This document shows positions 34,265 through 42,941 of a DNA stretch of 59,576 nucleotides, piece after piece. Both the position numbers and the translations under genes were made by a program. Within the stretch, counting starts at the first letter, position 1; each line of letters starts with the position of its first letter. Under the pieces are notes generated by a model, which saw nothing but the letters and a program-made list of their open reading frames with translations, was not told where the DNA came from and did no database searches. Source of the stretch: Rhodospirillales bacterium (GTDB lineage: Bacteria; Pseudomonadota; Alphaproteobacteria; Acetobacterales; Acetobacteraceae); assembly GCA_025359905.1 (NCBI GenBank), contig JANYDF010000162.1, forward strand, positions 1 through 59,576, given 5' to 3'.

Positions 34265-35257
34265 ATGGACAGCATGACCGCACTGGCGGCCATCCTGCTG
34301 TCGATGCTGCTGGTTGGCTGCGTCTTGTTGCTGGTGAAGGACACCGAGCGCCGCAAGTTGTCGGAGCGGGTGAACGCGCTGTCGGCACGCACCGACGCCG
34401 ACGCGCGGGCTGCGACGCCGACCCAATTGCAAATGGCCAAATTAAATTCCCGGCCACGCCGGCGCATTTTCAATTGGGCCAGCGCGATATTGCGGTTCAA
34501 TCCAGACGTGAAGGCGCTGAACGTCATTCCCTGGCGCATGGTGTTTCTGATCGGTCTCGTGGTTACCGGGGCGGTCGATTGGGCGGCTGGGCTATGGCTG
34601 AAGGATGGCCCCACCGATATGTCCGGCCAGGGGCAAAGCTTGCTGGTTGGGCTGGGCGTTGGGCTGATTACAGTGCGCAGCATCTTCACCTGGGAGCGCA
34701 ACCGCTACCGCAATGCGCTGTTCCAGCAATTGCCGGACACCGTTGACCTGACAGTCAACTCGACATTGGCCGGCTTGCCGGTTTCCGAAGCCTTCCGCAA
34801 CATTGCCGAGAGCATGCGGTCGCCAACGCGCGAGGAATTCGCCATCGTTTGTGGCGATATCTCAGTCGGCGGCACGGTTGAACGCGCCTTGCTGCGCTTG
34901 CACGACCGCACCCGCGTCTCGGAATATGCCATCTTTGCGATGGTGGTCGGCGTGCAGAGCCAGGGCGGCGGCCGGCTGACCGAGTCGTTGCAGCACTTGG
35001 CGGAAATGGTGCGCCAGCGCGTCAGCATCGGCCTGCGTGCCAAGGCGCTGGCCGGCGAAGCCAAGATGTCGGCGCTCATCCTGATGATTTTGCCGTTTGT
35101 TGCGGCAGGCGCGCTGTCGTTGATCAATCCTGGCTATCTGGATCCGCTGTTTGCCGATCCGCGCGGTATCCGGCTGTTCATGGTGGCGGTGATCTCGCTG
35201 ACCATCGGCGGCTTGGTGATGCGCGCCATGATCCAGTGGGCGGTGGGCGGCGCATGA
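34265..35257 (+). CDS. tadB: Flp pilus inner-membrane platform protein TadB
   Basis: A 330-residue GspF/TadC-type platform protein. It has an N-terminal membrane segment, two central segments (near residues 90-140), and two at the C-terminus (ALILMILPFVAAGALSLI and LFMVAVISLTIGGLVM). The cytoplasmic GspF domain shows FQQLPDTVDLTVNSTLAGLP and the VQSQGGGRLTESLQHLAEMVRQR motif. Together with TadC it couples the CpaF ATPase to pilin assembly. The end overlaps tadC (ATGATG around the TGA stop). Confidence 0.94.
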   Translation: MDSMTALAAILLSMLLVGCVLLLVKDTERRKLSERVNALSARTDADARAATPTQLQMAKLNSRPRRRIFNWASAILRFNPDVKALNVIPWRMVFLIGLVVTGAVDWAAGLWLKDGPTDMSGQGQSLLVGLGVGLITVRSIFTWERNRYRNALFQQLPDTVDLTVNSTLAGLPVSEAFRNIAESMRSPTREEFAIVCGDISVGGTVERALLRLHDRTRVSEYAIFAMVVGVQSQGGGRLTESLQHLAEMVRQRVSIGLRAKALAGEAKMSALILMILPFVAAGALSLINPGYLDPLFADPRGIRLFMVAVISLTIGGLVMRAMIQWAVGGA

Positions 35258-36213
35258 TGTCCGACCGTCTGCTAGTACTTGCCGTGCTAATCGTCGCCAT
35301 TGGGGCGATGACGCTTTTGGCTGGCTTGCTGATTTGGCGCGAGGCGACCACGCGCGCGCTCGAATCGCGCATGTCGTCGGTGGTGGCCCGGTGGGATATC
35401 GAAGAAGCCGGGCCGCGCTCGAATCGCTGGTATGAGCCATTGCTCGGCATCGTCCGCAGCGTGGGTCAATCGATTGGCCGCAGCCGGGTGTTCTCGCAGA
35501 AGGACATCAAGGAACTCGAACAGGCGATTTCCGCTGCCGGCTACAATCCGCGTGAATTGGTGCCGGTGCTGATCGGCGCCAAGATTTTGGCGATGGTGCT
35601 GGTACCGGCCATCGCATACTTCTTGTGCCTGCTGCGGTCAGTGACGCAGACGCACATGCTGATGTTCGTGGTGATGTCGATCCCGGTCGGCATGCTGGTG
35701 CCAGACTGGATCATCCAGTTCTTGCGCCGCCCCTATATCAAGGCGATCAAGAACGGCATTCCCGACGCGCTCGATCTGCTGGTGGTTTGCACCGAAGCGG
35801 GTATGGGCTTCGAAAGTGCGGTGCTGCGGGTTTCCAACGAAATTGGCGCTTCGAACCCAGCCATTGCGCTGGAGCTGGTGATCTTGTCGCATGAACTGAA
35901 GGTTCTGCCTGATCGCGGTCAGGCGTTGATGAATTTCGGTGAACGGTCCGGGGTGGAGGCGCTAAAGCGCTTGGCAACCATTCTGGCGCAAACCTTGAAA
36001 TACGGCACGCCGCTCGGCCAATCGATGCGCGCCATCGCGGCCGAATTGCGGCGTGAGCGTATGGTCGCCCTTGAAGAAAAAGCGGCGCAATTGCCAGCCC
36101 TGCTGGTGCTGCCGTTGATCCTGTTCATTATGCCTTCCTTGTTCATCATCCTCATCGGCAGTTCGATTTTGCGGCTTATGGACTCGATGTCGACATTTTC
36201 TGTGGGTGGTTGA
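35254..36213 (+). CDS. tadC: Flp pilus inner-membrane platform protein TadC
   Basis: A 319-residue partner of TadB with the same T2SSF domain. It shows NGIPDALDLLVVCTEAGMGFE (about residues 169-189), GASNPAIALELVILSHEL, TLAQTLKYGTPLGQSMRAIA and a final membrane helix LLVLPLILFIMPSLFIILIG. ATG 35254 overlaps the tadB stop; a second ATG directly follows at 35257, so either may be used. The longer frame from 35236 would overlap tadB without benefit. The stop shares one base with the next start (TGATG). Confidence 0.94.
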   Translation: MMSDRLLVLAVLIVAIGAMTLLAGLLIWREATTRALESRMSSVVARWDIEEAGPRSNRWYEPLLGIVRSVGQSIGRSRVFSQKDIKELEQAISAAGYNPRELVPVLIGAKILAMVLVPAIAYFLCLLRSVTQTHMLMFVVMSIPVGMLVPDWIIQFLRRPYIKAIKNGIPDALDLLVVCTEAGMGFESAVLRVSNEIGASNPAIALELVILSHELKVLPDRGQALMNFGERSGVEALKRLATILAQTLKYGTPLGQSMRAIAAELRRERMVALEEKAAQLPALLVLPLILFIMPSLFIILIGSSILRLMDSMSTFSVGG

Positions 36214-37763
36214 TGCGTTTGGCCCAATCCACCGGTTGGCTCGTGCTTTCAGCTCTGCTGTTGGCAAGCGGCTGTGCGCCGCAGCGCGGGGCCAACAACA
36301 ATGTGCCGGCCGAATCGCTCTTGCGCGTGGCCGAGGCTGCCGAGACTGGCGGCGACCCAGATACGGCGTTGCAAATGTATGCGTCCGCTTCGGCGGCTGA
36401 TCCGAAGGGCCTGCAAACCCAGGTGCGCTACGCTAGGGCGCTGGCGCGCATCGGACGGCTGGATCAGGCCAAACAGGTGCTACAGACCGCGCTGGCTGGG
36501 GCACCGGGACAACCCACCTTACGCCGCGAACTGGCTGCCATCGACGTGATGGGCGGCAATTTTCAGCAAGCGGCGGCGCAACTGGGCCAAGTGGCGACCG
36601 CTGCGCCCAAGGATGCCGACGCCCTGATCGACGAAGGCGTGGCGCTCGATTTGGCCGGCCATTCCGCCGAGGCGCGCATTATATATTCGCGGGCGCTTGG
36701 CTTGCGGCCGGACGATCCGTCGGCGCTGAACAATATGGCCATGTCGCTGATCCTCGATGGCCGGTTTTCGGAGGCGCGTGATCTGTTGCAGCGCTTCGCC
36801 GATCGCGATGATGTCCCGGCGCGGTTGAGGAATAATCTGGCGATCGCCTATGCCGGGAGCGGCGATTTGGCGAGTGCGCGCGCGGCATCGCGCGGTGCCT
36901 ATACCGACGAGCAATTGACTCAGGTGGTGAGCTCATTGCAGCACCGCCGCGAGACCGATGGTGCGCCGGTGTTCATCTCGACCACCGCGGCTGACGTGCC
37001 GCTCCCGTTGCCGCCGCCGCGTGCTGTGACCAGCGAGCCAATACGCCCGGCCTTGTCCGCTCCCAAGGCCGCTCCCAAGGCCGCTCCCTTGGCCGTTCGG
37101 ACTGCGGCGACGGCACCTGCGGCGACGGCACCTGCGGCTGCCTCACTGCCGATCCAGACAGTCGCGTTGACTCTGCATCCGGTTGCCGCGACGGCGGTGG
37201 TGGAACAGCCCATTGCTGTGACGCCCGCCGAAATTCCCCACCGGCCTGCGCATGACTCGTCCGATTCCGCTTCGCTGCCACCAGCCGTTGCAGTAGCGCC
37301 GCCTGCTATGGCAGCGGCGCCTGCTCAACCGGCCGCTCCGGTTGCAACTCCGCTCGCCCCAATGCCAGCGCCGGGGTCCGCAGCGGTGGCGCAGCCGAAC
37401 AGCAGCGCGGCCGTCACACCGCCATCTGCCGTACCGGTCGTGGTCGCCTCCGCTTCCTTGGCGCCGCTGACGCCAAATGCGCAGCCTGCGGTGCACGACG
37501 ATGCAACTTCGGCTGGAACCTGGACGATTCAGGTCGGCGCGTATGCGAGCGAAGATTGGGCACGCCGCACGGCGGTTGCCACCCAAGCGCGCGCAGGCGG
37601 TTTGCTTTCAAGCACCAACGTGGTGATTGGGCAGACCGAAACGCCGCACGGATTGCTGTATCGCGCCCGGCTGAGCGGCCTGTCGCTGAGTGCGGCGGAG
37701 GATGCCTGCGAAAAGCTTGGCGGCCGCCGGAAGTGCTTCATCGTGCGGCCCGGCGTGCCCTGA
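36213..37763 (+). CDS. tadD: TadD-like TPR lipoprotein fused to a SPOR domain
   Basis: A 516-residue lipoprotein. The signal peptide ends in the lipobox LASGC (Cys about residue 21). Residues ~35-235 form TPR-like repeats (ALQMYASASAADPKGLQTQV, ALGLRPDDPSALNNMAMSLI), as in TadD, the pilotin-like Tad lipoprotein. A ~190-residue Ala/Pro-rich linker with short internal duplications follows. The last ~75 residues (GTWTIQVGAYASEDWARRTA to GRRKCFIVRPG) are a SPOR domain, which binds septal, denuded peptidoglycan. TadD proteins normally end after the TPRs, so this is a fusion. The start overlaps tadC (TGATG). It ends the tad operon. Confidence 0.9.
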   Translation: MRLAQSTGWLVLSALLLASGCAPQRGANNNVPAESLLRVAEAAETGGDPDTALQMYASASAADPKGLQTQVRYARALARIGRLDQAKQVLQTALAGAPGQPTLRRELAAIDVMGGNFQQAAAQLGQVATAAPKDADALIDEGVALDLAGHSAEARIIYSRALGLRPDDPSALNNMAMSLILDGRFSEARDLLQRFADRDDVPARLRNNLAIAYAGSGDLASARAASRGAYTDEQLTQVVSSLQHRRETDGAPVFISTTAADVPLPLPPPRAVTSEPIRPALSAPKAAPKAAPLAVRTAATAPAATAPAAASLPIQTVALTLHPVAATAVVEQPIAVTPAEIPHRPAHDSSDSASLPPAVAVAPPAMAAAPAQPAAPVATPLAPMPAPGSAAVAQPNSSAAVTPPSAVPVVVASASLAPLTPNAQPAVHDDATSAGTWTIQVGAYASEDWARRTAVATQARAGGLLSSTNVVIGQTETPHGLLYRARLSGLSLSAAEDACEKLGGRRKCFIVRPGVP

Positions 37764-37853
37764 CAGACGCGCCGCCGGCAGAAGCGCCTGACCGATCCAT
37801 CTCGTTATGACTGGACCAGCTTTGACCCTCTCCGCCGCCAGAGTGCACGCGCA

Positions 37854-38852
37854 ATGACCCCAGTGCCGCCCAGCAGCGCTACCGCGCCGGAGATTGGGCT
37901 GTCGGTGCTGATCCCGATCTACAACGAAAAGGACAATATCGGCCCGCTCTGGCAGCAGGTGTCTGCTGCTATCGATGGCCTGCCAATCCGTTCGGAAGTG
38001 ATCTTCGTCAACGACGGTTCGCGCGATGGATCGACCCAAGCGCTGGATGCGCTGGCGGCACTGGATGACCGCATCATCGTGGTGCATTTCCGCCGCAACT
38101 ACGGCCAGACAGCAGCGCTGATGGCGGCCATCGAAGTCAGCCAAGGTGCGGTGCTGGTCCCGATGGACGGCGATTTGCAGAACGACCCGGCCGATATTCC
38201 GCGCCTGCTGGAGCAGATCGAGGCCGGGTATGACGTCGTATCGGGCTGGCGCAAGCAGCGGCAGGACAAGGCGATTTCCCGGCGGCTGCCGTCGATCATC
38301 GCCAACCGTCTGGTGTCCAGCCTGATGGGCGTCAAGCTGCACGATTTCGGCTGCACGATGAAAGCCTACCGGCGCGAGACGCTGGAGGATGTGCGGCTAT
38401 ACGGCGAAATGCACCGCTTCATCCCGATCTATGCGGCCTGGCAGGGCGGCAAGGTGACGGAATTGGCGATCAATCACCGGCCGCGCAACGCGGGCGTTTC
38501 GAAATACGGGCTCACCCGCATCATCCGCGTGCTGCTGGACTTGCTGGTGCTGGTGTTCCTCGACCGTGCGCTCGACCGGCCGATCCAGTTCTTCGGCAAG
38601 TTCGGGCTGGTCAGCATCGCCGCCGCGTTTCTGTCGATTGGCTGGGCGCTGGTGCTGAAATACGGCTTCGGCGTGTCGCTGATCCAAACGCCGCTGCCGT
38701 TGCTGGCGGGCACGCTGGGATTGTCGGGCGTGGTGTTCATGCTGATGGGCGTGCTGGCCGAAATCCAGGTGCGGACCTATTTCGAGACGCAGAACAAGCG
38801 GCCGTACGCGATCCGCTCTCGCTCGGACCGCCCGGCCGCGCGCCGGCCGTAA
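37854..38852 (+). CDS. GT2 membrane glycosyltransferase (polyprenyl-phosphate sugar synthase-like)
   Basis: A 332-residue enzyme of the dolichol-phosphate-mannose synthase / ArnC / GtrB group. The GT-A domain shows LSVLIPIYNEKDNI (16-29), the nucleotide-binding NDGSRDGS (53-60), the DxD in PMDGDLQND (Asp105, Asp107) and HRPRNAGVSKYGL near residue 220. Two C-terminal membrane helices (about 245-270 and 283-305) fit the GtrB type. It would charge undecaprenyl phosphate with a sugar for a GT-C transferase, and GT87 enzymes of that sort are encoded at 24364 and 42942. It is 90 bases after tadD and 4 bases before asnB. Confidence 0.92.
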   Translation: MTPVPPSSATAPEIGLSVLIPIYNEKDNIGPLWQQVSAAIDGLPIRSEVIFVNDGSRDGSTQALDALAALDDRIIVVHFRRNYGQTAALMAAIEVSQGAVLVPMDGDLQNDPADIPRLLEQIEAGYDVVSGWRKQRQDKAISRRLPSIIANRLVSSLMGVKLHDFGCTMKAYRRETLEDVRLYGEMHRFIPIYAAWQGGKVTELAINHRPRNAGVSKYGLTRIIRVLLDLLVLVFLDRALDRPIQFFGKFGLVSIAAAFLSIGWALVLKYGFGVSLIQTPLPLLAGTLGLSGVVFMLMGVLAEIQVRTYFETQNKRPYAIRSRSDRPAARRP

Positions 38853-38856
38853 CGCG

Positions 38857-40770
38857 ATGTGCGGCATCGCCGGGTTCACCGCGCCCGGCGCTTCTGGCGA
38901 CGCCATTCTGCGCCGCATGATCGGGCGGATGCTGCATCGCGGGCCGGACGGGCAGGGCTATTTCCACGACGCGACGCTGGCTTTGGGGCATGCCCGGCTT
39001 GCGGTGGTCGATCCGGTGGGCGGCGCACAACCGCGCGTGGATGCCGCCAGCGGCGATGCGCTGGTGTTCAACGGCGAAATCTACGGCTATCGCGGCCTTG
39101 CCGAGTCGCTGCGCGCGCGCGGCGTGCCGTTGGCCGATCACTCCGATACGGAAGTGCTGTTCTGGCTGCTGCGGCTGGACGGCATCGAAGCCACGCTGGG
39201 GCAGATCGACGGCATGTTCGCCTTCGCGTACCGCGACGGCGCCACCGGCACGCTGCATCTGGCGCGCGATGCGCTGGGCGAAAAGCCGCTATTTTACGCG
39301 CAAGACCAGTCCGGCGCGCTGCTGTTCGCCTCCGAGCCGAAGGCGCTGCTGGCCCACCCCGCTCTGGCTGATGCGCGGCCGGACCCGGCCACGCTGCGCG
39401 CGTTCCTGACCTATGACGACGTGCCTGCCCCGGCCACCGGCATTACGGGCATCAGCAAACTGCCGCCCGGTCACCGGCTGGTGTTTTCTGGCGGCGCAGC
39501 ACGGGTCTCGCGCTGGCACACGCTGCCGTTCGCCGCTCCGCCCCGCCCAGCGCCGAGCCTGCGTGAAGCGACCGGCCGGCTGGACGAAGCACTGCAACGC
39601 TCGGTGGCTGACCGGCTGATCGCCGACGTGCCGGTTGGCGTGCTGCTGTCGGGCGGCGTCGACTCGTCGCTGATCGCCGCGATTGCTGCCAAACAAGCGC
39701 CGGATCTGCGCGCATTCACTATCCGTTTCGAACAAGCGAGCTACGACGAAAGCAGCCACGCTGCCCAGGTCGGCCACGCGCTCGGCCTGCGCCACGAGAT
39801 CGTACCCGCCAGCGGGGCAGACGTTTTGGATGCGTGGCACACCATGGACGCGCTGAACGACGAGCCATTCGCCGACCCCTCGCTGCTGCCCACCGCGCTG
39901 GTCTGCCGCGCCGCCCGCCGCCATGTCACGGTGGCGCTCGGCGGGGACGGCGCCGACGAATTATTTGCCGGATATTCGCCGTTCCTGTTGCGCCGGCTGG
40001 CGCCCGCGATGTCGGCGCTGCCGCGCGCCACGGCGGCAATGCTGGGCGCGCTGCTCGACAGGGTGCCGGAGGGCGACGGCTATATGGCGCTGGCGTTCAA
40101 GCTACGCCAATTGTGCCACGGCCTCGGCCAGCCGTCCGATGAGCAGCCCTTCCTATGGATGGCCGCCGTGCCGCCGCCGGGCCACGCGGCGCTGCTGACG
40201 CCGGAGGCGATGCAGGCCAGTGGTGTGGACCCGCTTGCGCCGTTGCGCGCGGCGATTGCCGAGTGCCCGCTGCCCGGCGGGCTGGAGAAACTGCAAGCGG
40301 CCTTCCTGCGGCTGTATTTGCCCGACGGCATTCTCACCAAGGTCGACCGCGCGTCGATGGCCGTCAGCCTGGAAATGCGCAGCCCGTTGCTGGCGCGCGA
40401 GGTTGTCGCGCAGGCTCTGGCGCTGCCCGCCCACTACAAACTGCACGGCAACACGACCAAGTACGTGCTGAAGCAGGTTGCCCGCCGCTATTTGCCAGAC
40501 GGCATTGTCGACCGGCCCAAGCACGGCTTCGCACTGCCGGTTGCAGCCATGTTGCGCGGCCCATTGCGGGCGGTGCTGTGGGACACGCTGCTGTCGCCCG
40601 CTTCGCCGCTGGCGCCGTGGTTCCATCGCCCGGCGCTCGAACGGCTGCTCGGTGAGCACGACCGGCGCGAGCGCGATCATCGCAAGACGCTGTGGGCGCT
40701 GTTGTGTCTGTTCCGCTTTGCCCACGGACTCGACCGGATGCGCGACCGCTCCGCCGCCGAAACGGCCTGA
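38857..40770 (+). CDS. asnB: asparagine synthetase (glutamine-hydrolysing) family protein
   Basis: A 637-residue AsnB-type amidotransferase. The class II glutaminase domain begins with the nucleophile Cys2 (MCGIAGF) and includes HRGPDGQG and FNGEIYGYR. The synthetase domain has the PP-loop LLSGGVDSS (263-271), FADPSLLPT, LGGDGADELFAGY, and the closing KVDRASMAVSLEMRSPLL and PKHGFALPV. It could make asparagine, or, like many AsnB paralogues in glycan clusters, amidate a sugar acid. Neighbours (GT2 upstream by 4 bases, a convergent methyltransferase) favour the latter slightly, but this is inference. Confidence 0.93.
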   Translation: MCGIAGFTAPGASGDAILRRMIGRMLHRGPDGQGYFHDATLALGHARLAVVDPVGGAQPRVDAASGDALVFNGEIYGYRGLAESLRARGVPLADHSDTEVLFWLLRLDGIEATLGQIDGMFAFAYRDGATGTLHLARDALGEKPLFYAQDQSGALLFASEPKALLAHPALADARPDPATLRAFLTYDDVPAPATGITGISKLPPGHRLVFSGGAARVSRWHTLPFAAPPRPAPSLREATGRLDEALQRSVADRLIADVPVGVLLSGGVDSSLIAAIAAKQAPDLRAFTIRFEQASYDESSHAAQVGHALGLRHEIVPASGADVLDAWHTMDALNDEPFADPSLLPTALVCRAARRHVTVALGGDGADELFAGYSPFLLRRLAPAMSALPRATAAMLGALLDRVPEGDGYMALAFKLRQLCHGLGQPSDEQPFLWMAAVPPPGHAALLTPEAMQASGVDPLAPLRAAIAECPLPGGLEKLQAAFLRLYLPDGILTKVDRASMAVSLEMRSPLLAREVVAQALALPAHYKLHGNTTKYVLKQVARRYLPDGIVDRPKHGFALPVAAMLRGPLRAVLWDTLLSPASPLAPWFHRPALERLLGEHDRRERDHRKTLWALLCLFRFAHGLDRMRDRSAAETA

Positions 40771-40773
40771 ACG

Positions 40774-42294
40774 TTACGCGGCGGGCTTGCGCCCCAGGCA
40801 AGCCCAGGACATGCCGTTGACGTGTTCAAGTTGCAAATCGGTCAGCCCGGCTCGCCCGGCCAGAGCTTCCACTTCGGCGCGGGTCCAGTAATTGGCGATG
40901 CGCGGTAGCATCTGGTCGAGCAGGATGTGGTGGATGTGCCGGTAGCCGAAGGTGCGCAGCAGGCGGAAATATTCCAGCTTCACCGGCACCACGCGCAGCC
41001 CGAGCCACAGTATCGCGGCCGGCAGATGCGCCAATTTGGCGATAGCAGGCGTGGGAAGTTTGCTGAACAGCAGCCGGCGCAACGGGTTCAGCACCCACAC
41101 GTAGAATTGCATGTTTTCATAGCCGTATACCCAGATCAGCATCCGCCCGCCGGGTTTCACCGCTGCCGACATGCGCTGCAACGCGGTGCCGGGGTCTTGC
41201 AGATGGTGGATCACGCCGATGCTGAAGGCGATATCGAACACTGGTTCTGGCGGCAGGTCGTAGATGCTGAGCGTGCGGACTTCGACGCTGGGGAACATCG
41301 CCAGGTTGCGCCGCGCCAGTGCGAGGCTGCGCTCATCGAGGTCAATCGCCAGCCCGCCGCGCGCACCGAAGCGCATCGCCCAGTGCGAATTGCGCCCAGC
41401 ACCGCATCCGGCATCGAGAAACATCGCGTCCTGCCAGCCGGATTGCGGGTCAATCGGCGCCGTCCAGCGGCGGAACTGTTCCTCCTGCGCCGGAGTGAGT
41501 TCGGCGAACTGTGTCCAGGAATAGCCGAAGCGTTCCGGCGAACCGGCGTGGTCGCGGTTGGCGGGCTGGCGATAGCGGCGCGCGTTCAGTCGGGCCAGCG
41601 CATTGGCCACCGGGGCGGGCAACTGGCGGATCACGGCTTTGCGCAAACGGTAGAGCAGCGGCGAGACATCCGCGATGGCGGTTCCATCCGGCACGCGCCG
41701 GGCCTGCACCGCAGGTGGCAAGGTGGCGACCGACGCATGCGGCACATACAGAATTAAATTGTAGCGGTACCAGGCCGGCACATCCTCCATCCCCGCCAGC
41801 GCCGGGCGCAGGCAATCGATGGCGGCGAAGCCGTGCGCGGCGAACAGCGCTTGCCAATAGCTGCACGGCTGTTCGTTGATATGGTTCTCGCCACCCTGGC
41901 CGGGCGTGGCCGCCGAGAACAGCACGGCGCCGCCGTGGCGCACCAGATCGGCCACCAGTGAGGCGGCGCGGCTGGCCGGCAGGTGCTCGGCGACTTCAAG
42001 GCACTCGGCCAGATCGAAACGGCGCTGCAAGTCGAATGGGGCATTCAGGTCGCGCACCACGAAATGCGCGCGCGGGATTTCCAGTTCGTTGACGTCGATA
42101 TAGGGACCATCGACGCCGGTGACGTCGGCGCAGCCAGCCTCGCGCCACACCCGCAGCCACGTGGCGCGCGCGCAGCCAACATCCAGCACGCTGCCGACCG
42201 GCAAAATGGTCTGCACCAGCGCCACAATGCGGCGCGCAGCAGCAGCCGAGCCGACTGCCGCCATGGTCTGAAAGTCGGTGCCGTATTCATGCAT
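40774..42294 (-). CDS. tandem SAM-dependent methyltransferase
   Basis: A 506-residue protein with two class I methyltransferase domains. The first has motif I LPVGSVLDVGCARATW (31-46) and a later VAEHLPAS motif. The second begins at ~285 with MFLDAGCGAGRN (291-302), AIDLDERSLALARRN and IGVIHHLQDPGTALQRM, the usual motif IV region of methyltransf_11/23 enzymes. Such two-domain proteins occur in surface glycan and secondary-metabolite clusters; one domain methylates, the other may be regulatory or act on another position. Its stop is 3 bases from the convergent asnB stop. Substrate unknown. Confidence 0.85.
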   Translation of the reverse strand: MHEYGTDFQTMAAVGSAAAARRIVALVQTILPVGSVLDVGCARATWLRVWREAGCADVTGVDGPYIDVNELEIPRAHFVVRDLNAPFDLQRRFDLAECLEVAEHLPASRAASLVADLVRHGGAVLFSAATPGQGGENHINEQPCSYWQALFAAHGFAAIDCLRPALAGMEDVPAWYRYNLILYVPHASVATLPPAVQARRVPDGTAIADVSPLLYRLRKAVIRQLPAPVANALARLNARRYRQPANRDHAGSPERFGYSWTQFAELTPAQEEQFRRWTAPIDPQSGWQDAMFLDAGCGAGRNSHWAMRFGARGGLAIDLDERSLALARRNLAMFPSVEVRTLSIYDLPPEPVFDIAFSIGVIHHLQDPGTALQRMSAAVKPGGRMLIWVYGYENMQFYVWVLNPLRRLLFSKLPTPAIAKLAHLPAAILWLGLRVVPVKLEYFRLLRTFGYRHIHHILLDQMLPRIANYWTRAEVEALAGRAGLTDLQLEHVNGMSWACLGRKPAA

Positions 42295-42635
42295 TCGGCT
42301 ATTCCAGCAACGTACGGGGGGGAAGGCAACTGCGCGCCGCAGCCTGGCCCGTTCGGACCACGACGCCGTTCTACTCGGCCCTTGCCGGAAATGGCATGGC
42401 GCAATGTGGCCGCGACAGGCTTATCGATGCATTAACCGCCGCGCCGGATGATCTACCCCGCTGGCCGCACCCTCGCGGCAGTCTCCGCTAGCACCGAAAA
42501 ACACGGCGCACCGCATCGCCGCCCGCCCGTTTCGTTCCGGCGGGCCGATGCATCACGACGTCGCGCACACTGCGATGAGCCGCCGTCCAAACAGGCGCGG
42601 CCGCCCGATGTGCGCCCTGTGCCGGATGTTCCGCC
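42295..42635. other. intergenic stretch without supported gene
   Basis: These 341 bases separate the divergent methyltransferase and a possible small membrane protein. Frames on both strands give only low-complexity Arg/Ala/Gly translations typical of high-GC non-coding DNA. I see no repeat, tRNA or riboswitch. It must hold the methyltransferase promoter; no clear -35/-10 pair was found. Confidence 0.4.
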
Positions 42636-42878
42636 ATGTACGCTGCTGATATCGACTTTTCCGGTTTGAACGTCCCCAGCGGCCGGGCCGCGGCCGCCGA
42701 GGCCAAGCGCTCTGCCGCTGGGTTCGCCGATCCACCGCGTGCGCTGCCGGGCCTGCAATTTGGCCGCTTCATGACCGCCAGCCAACTGACCGGCAAGCCG
42801 CTGGTGCTGCGCGGGGTCGAATGGAGCATTACGGCGATGTGCGCCGCGACCGCCTGTTATCTGTATTTCGGCGCCTGA
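42636..42878 (+). CDS. possible small single-span membrane protein
   Basis: An 80-residue frame starting MYAADIDFSGLNVPSGR and ending in one hydrophobic segment (WSITAMCAATACYLYFGA) close to the C-terminus, a tail-anchor-like layout. No family recognised and only a weak ribosome binding site. The ATG precedes the GT87 gene on the same strand by 63 bases. It may be real because the frame uses ordinary codons and ends neatly before the next gene, but chance cannot be excluded. Confidence 0.35.
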   Translation: MYAADIDFSGLNVPSGRAAAAEAKRSAAGFADPPRALPGLQFGRFMTASQLTGKPLVLRGVEWSITAMCAATACYLYFGA

Positions 42879-42941
42879 GCCGCTTGCCGGATTGAACTTT
42901 GGCGGCAGCGTCGCGCGGCGGCCTGCGCTAGTCTGTGCCGC

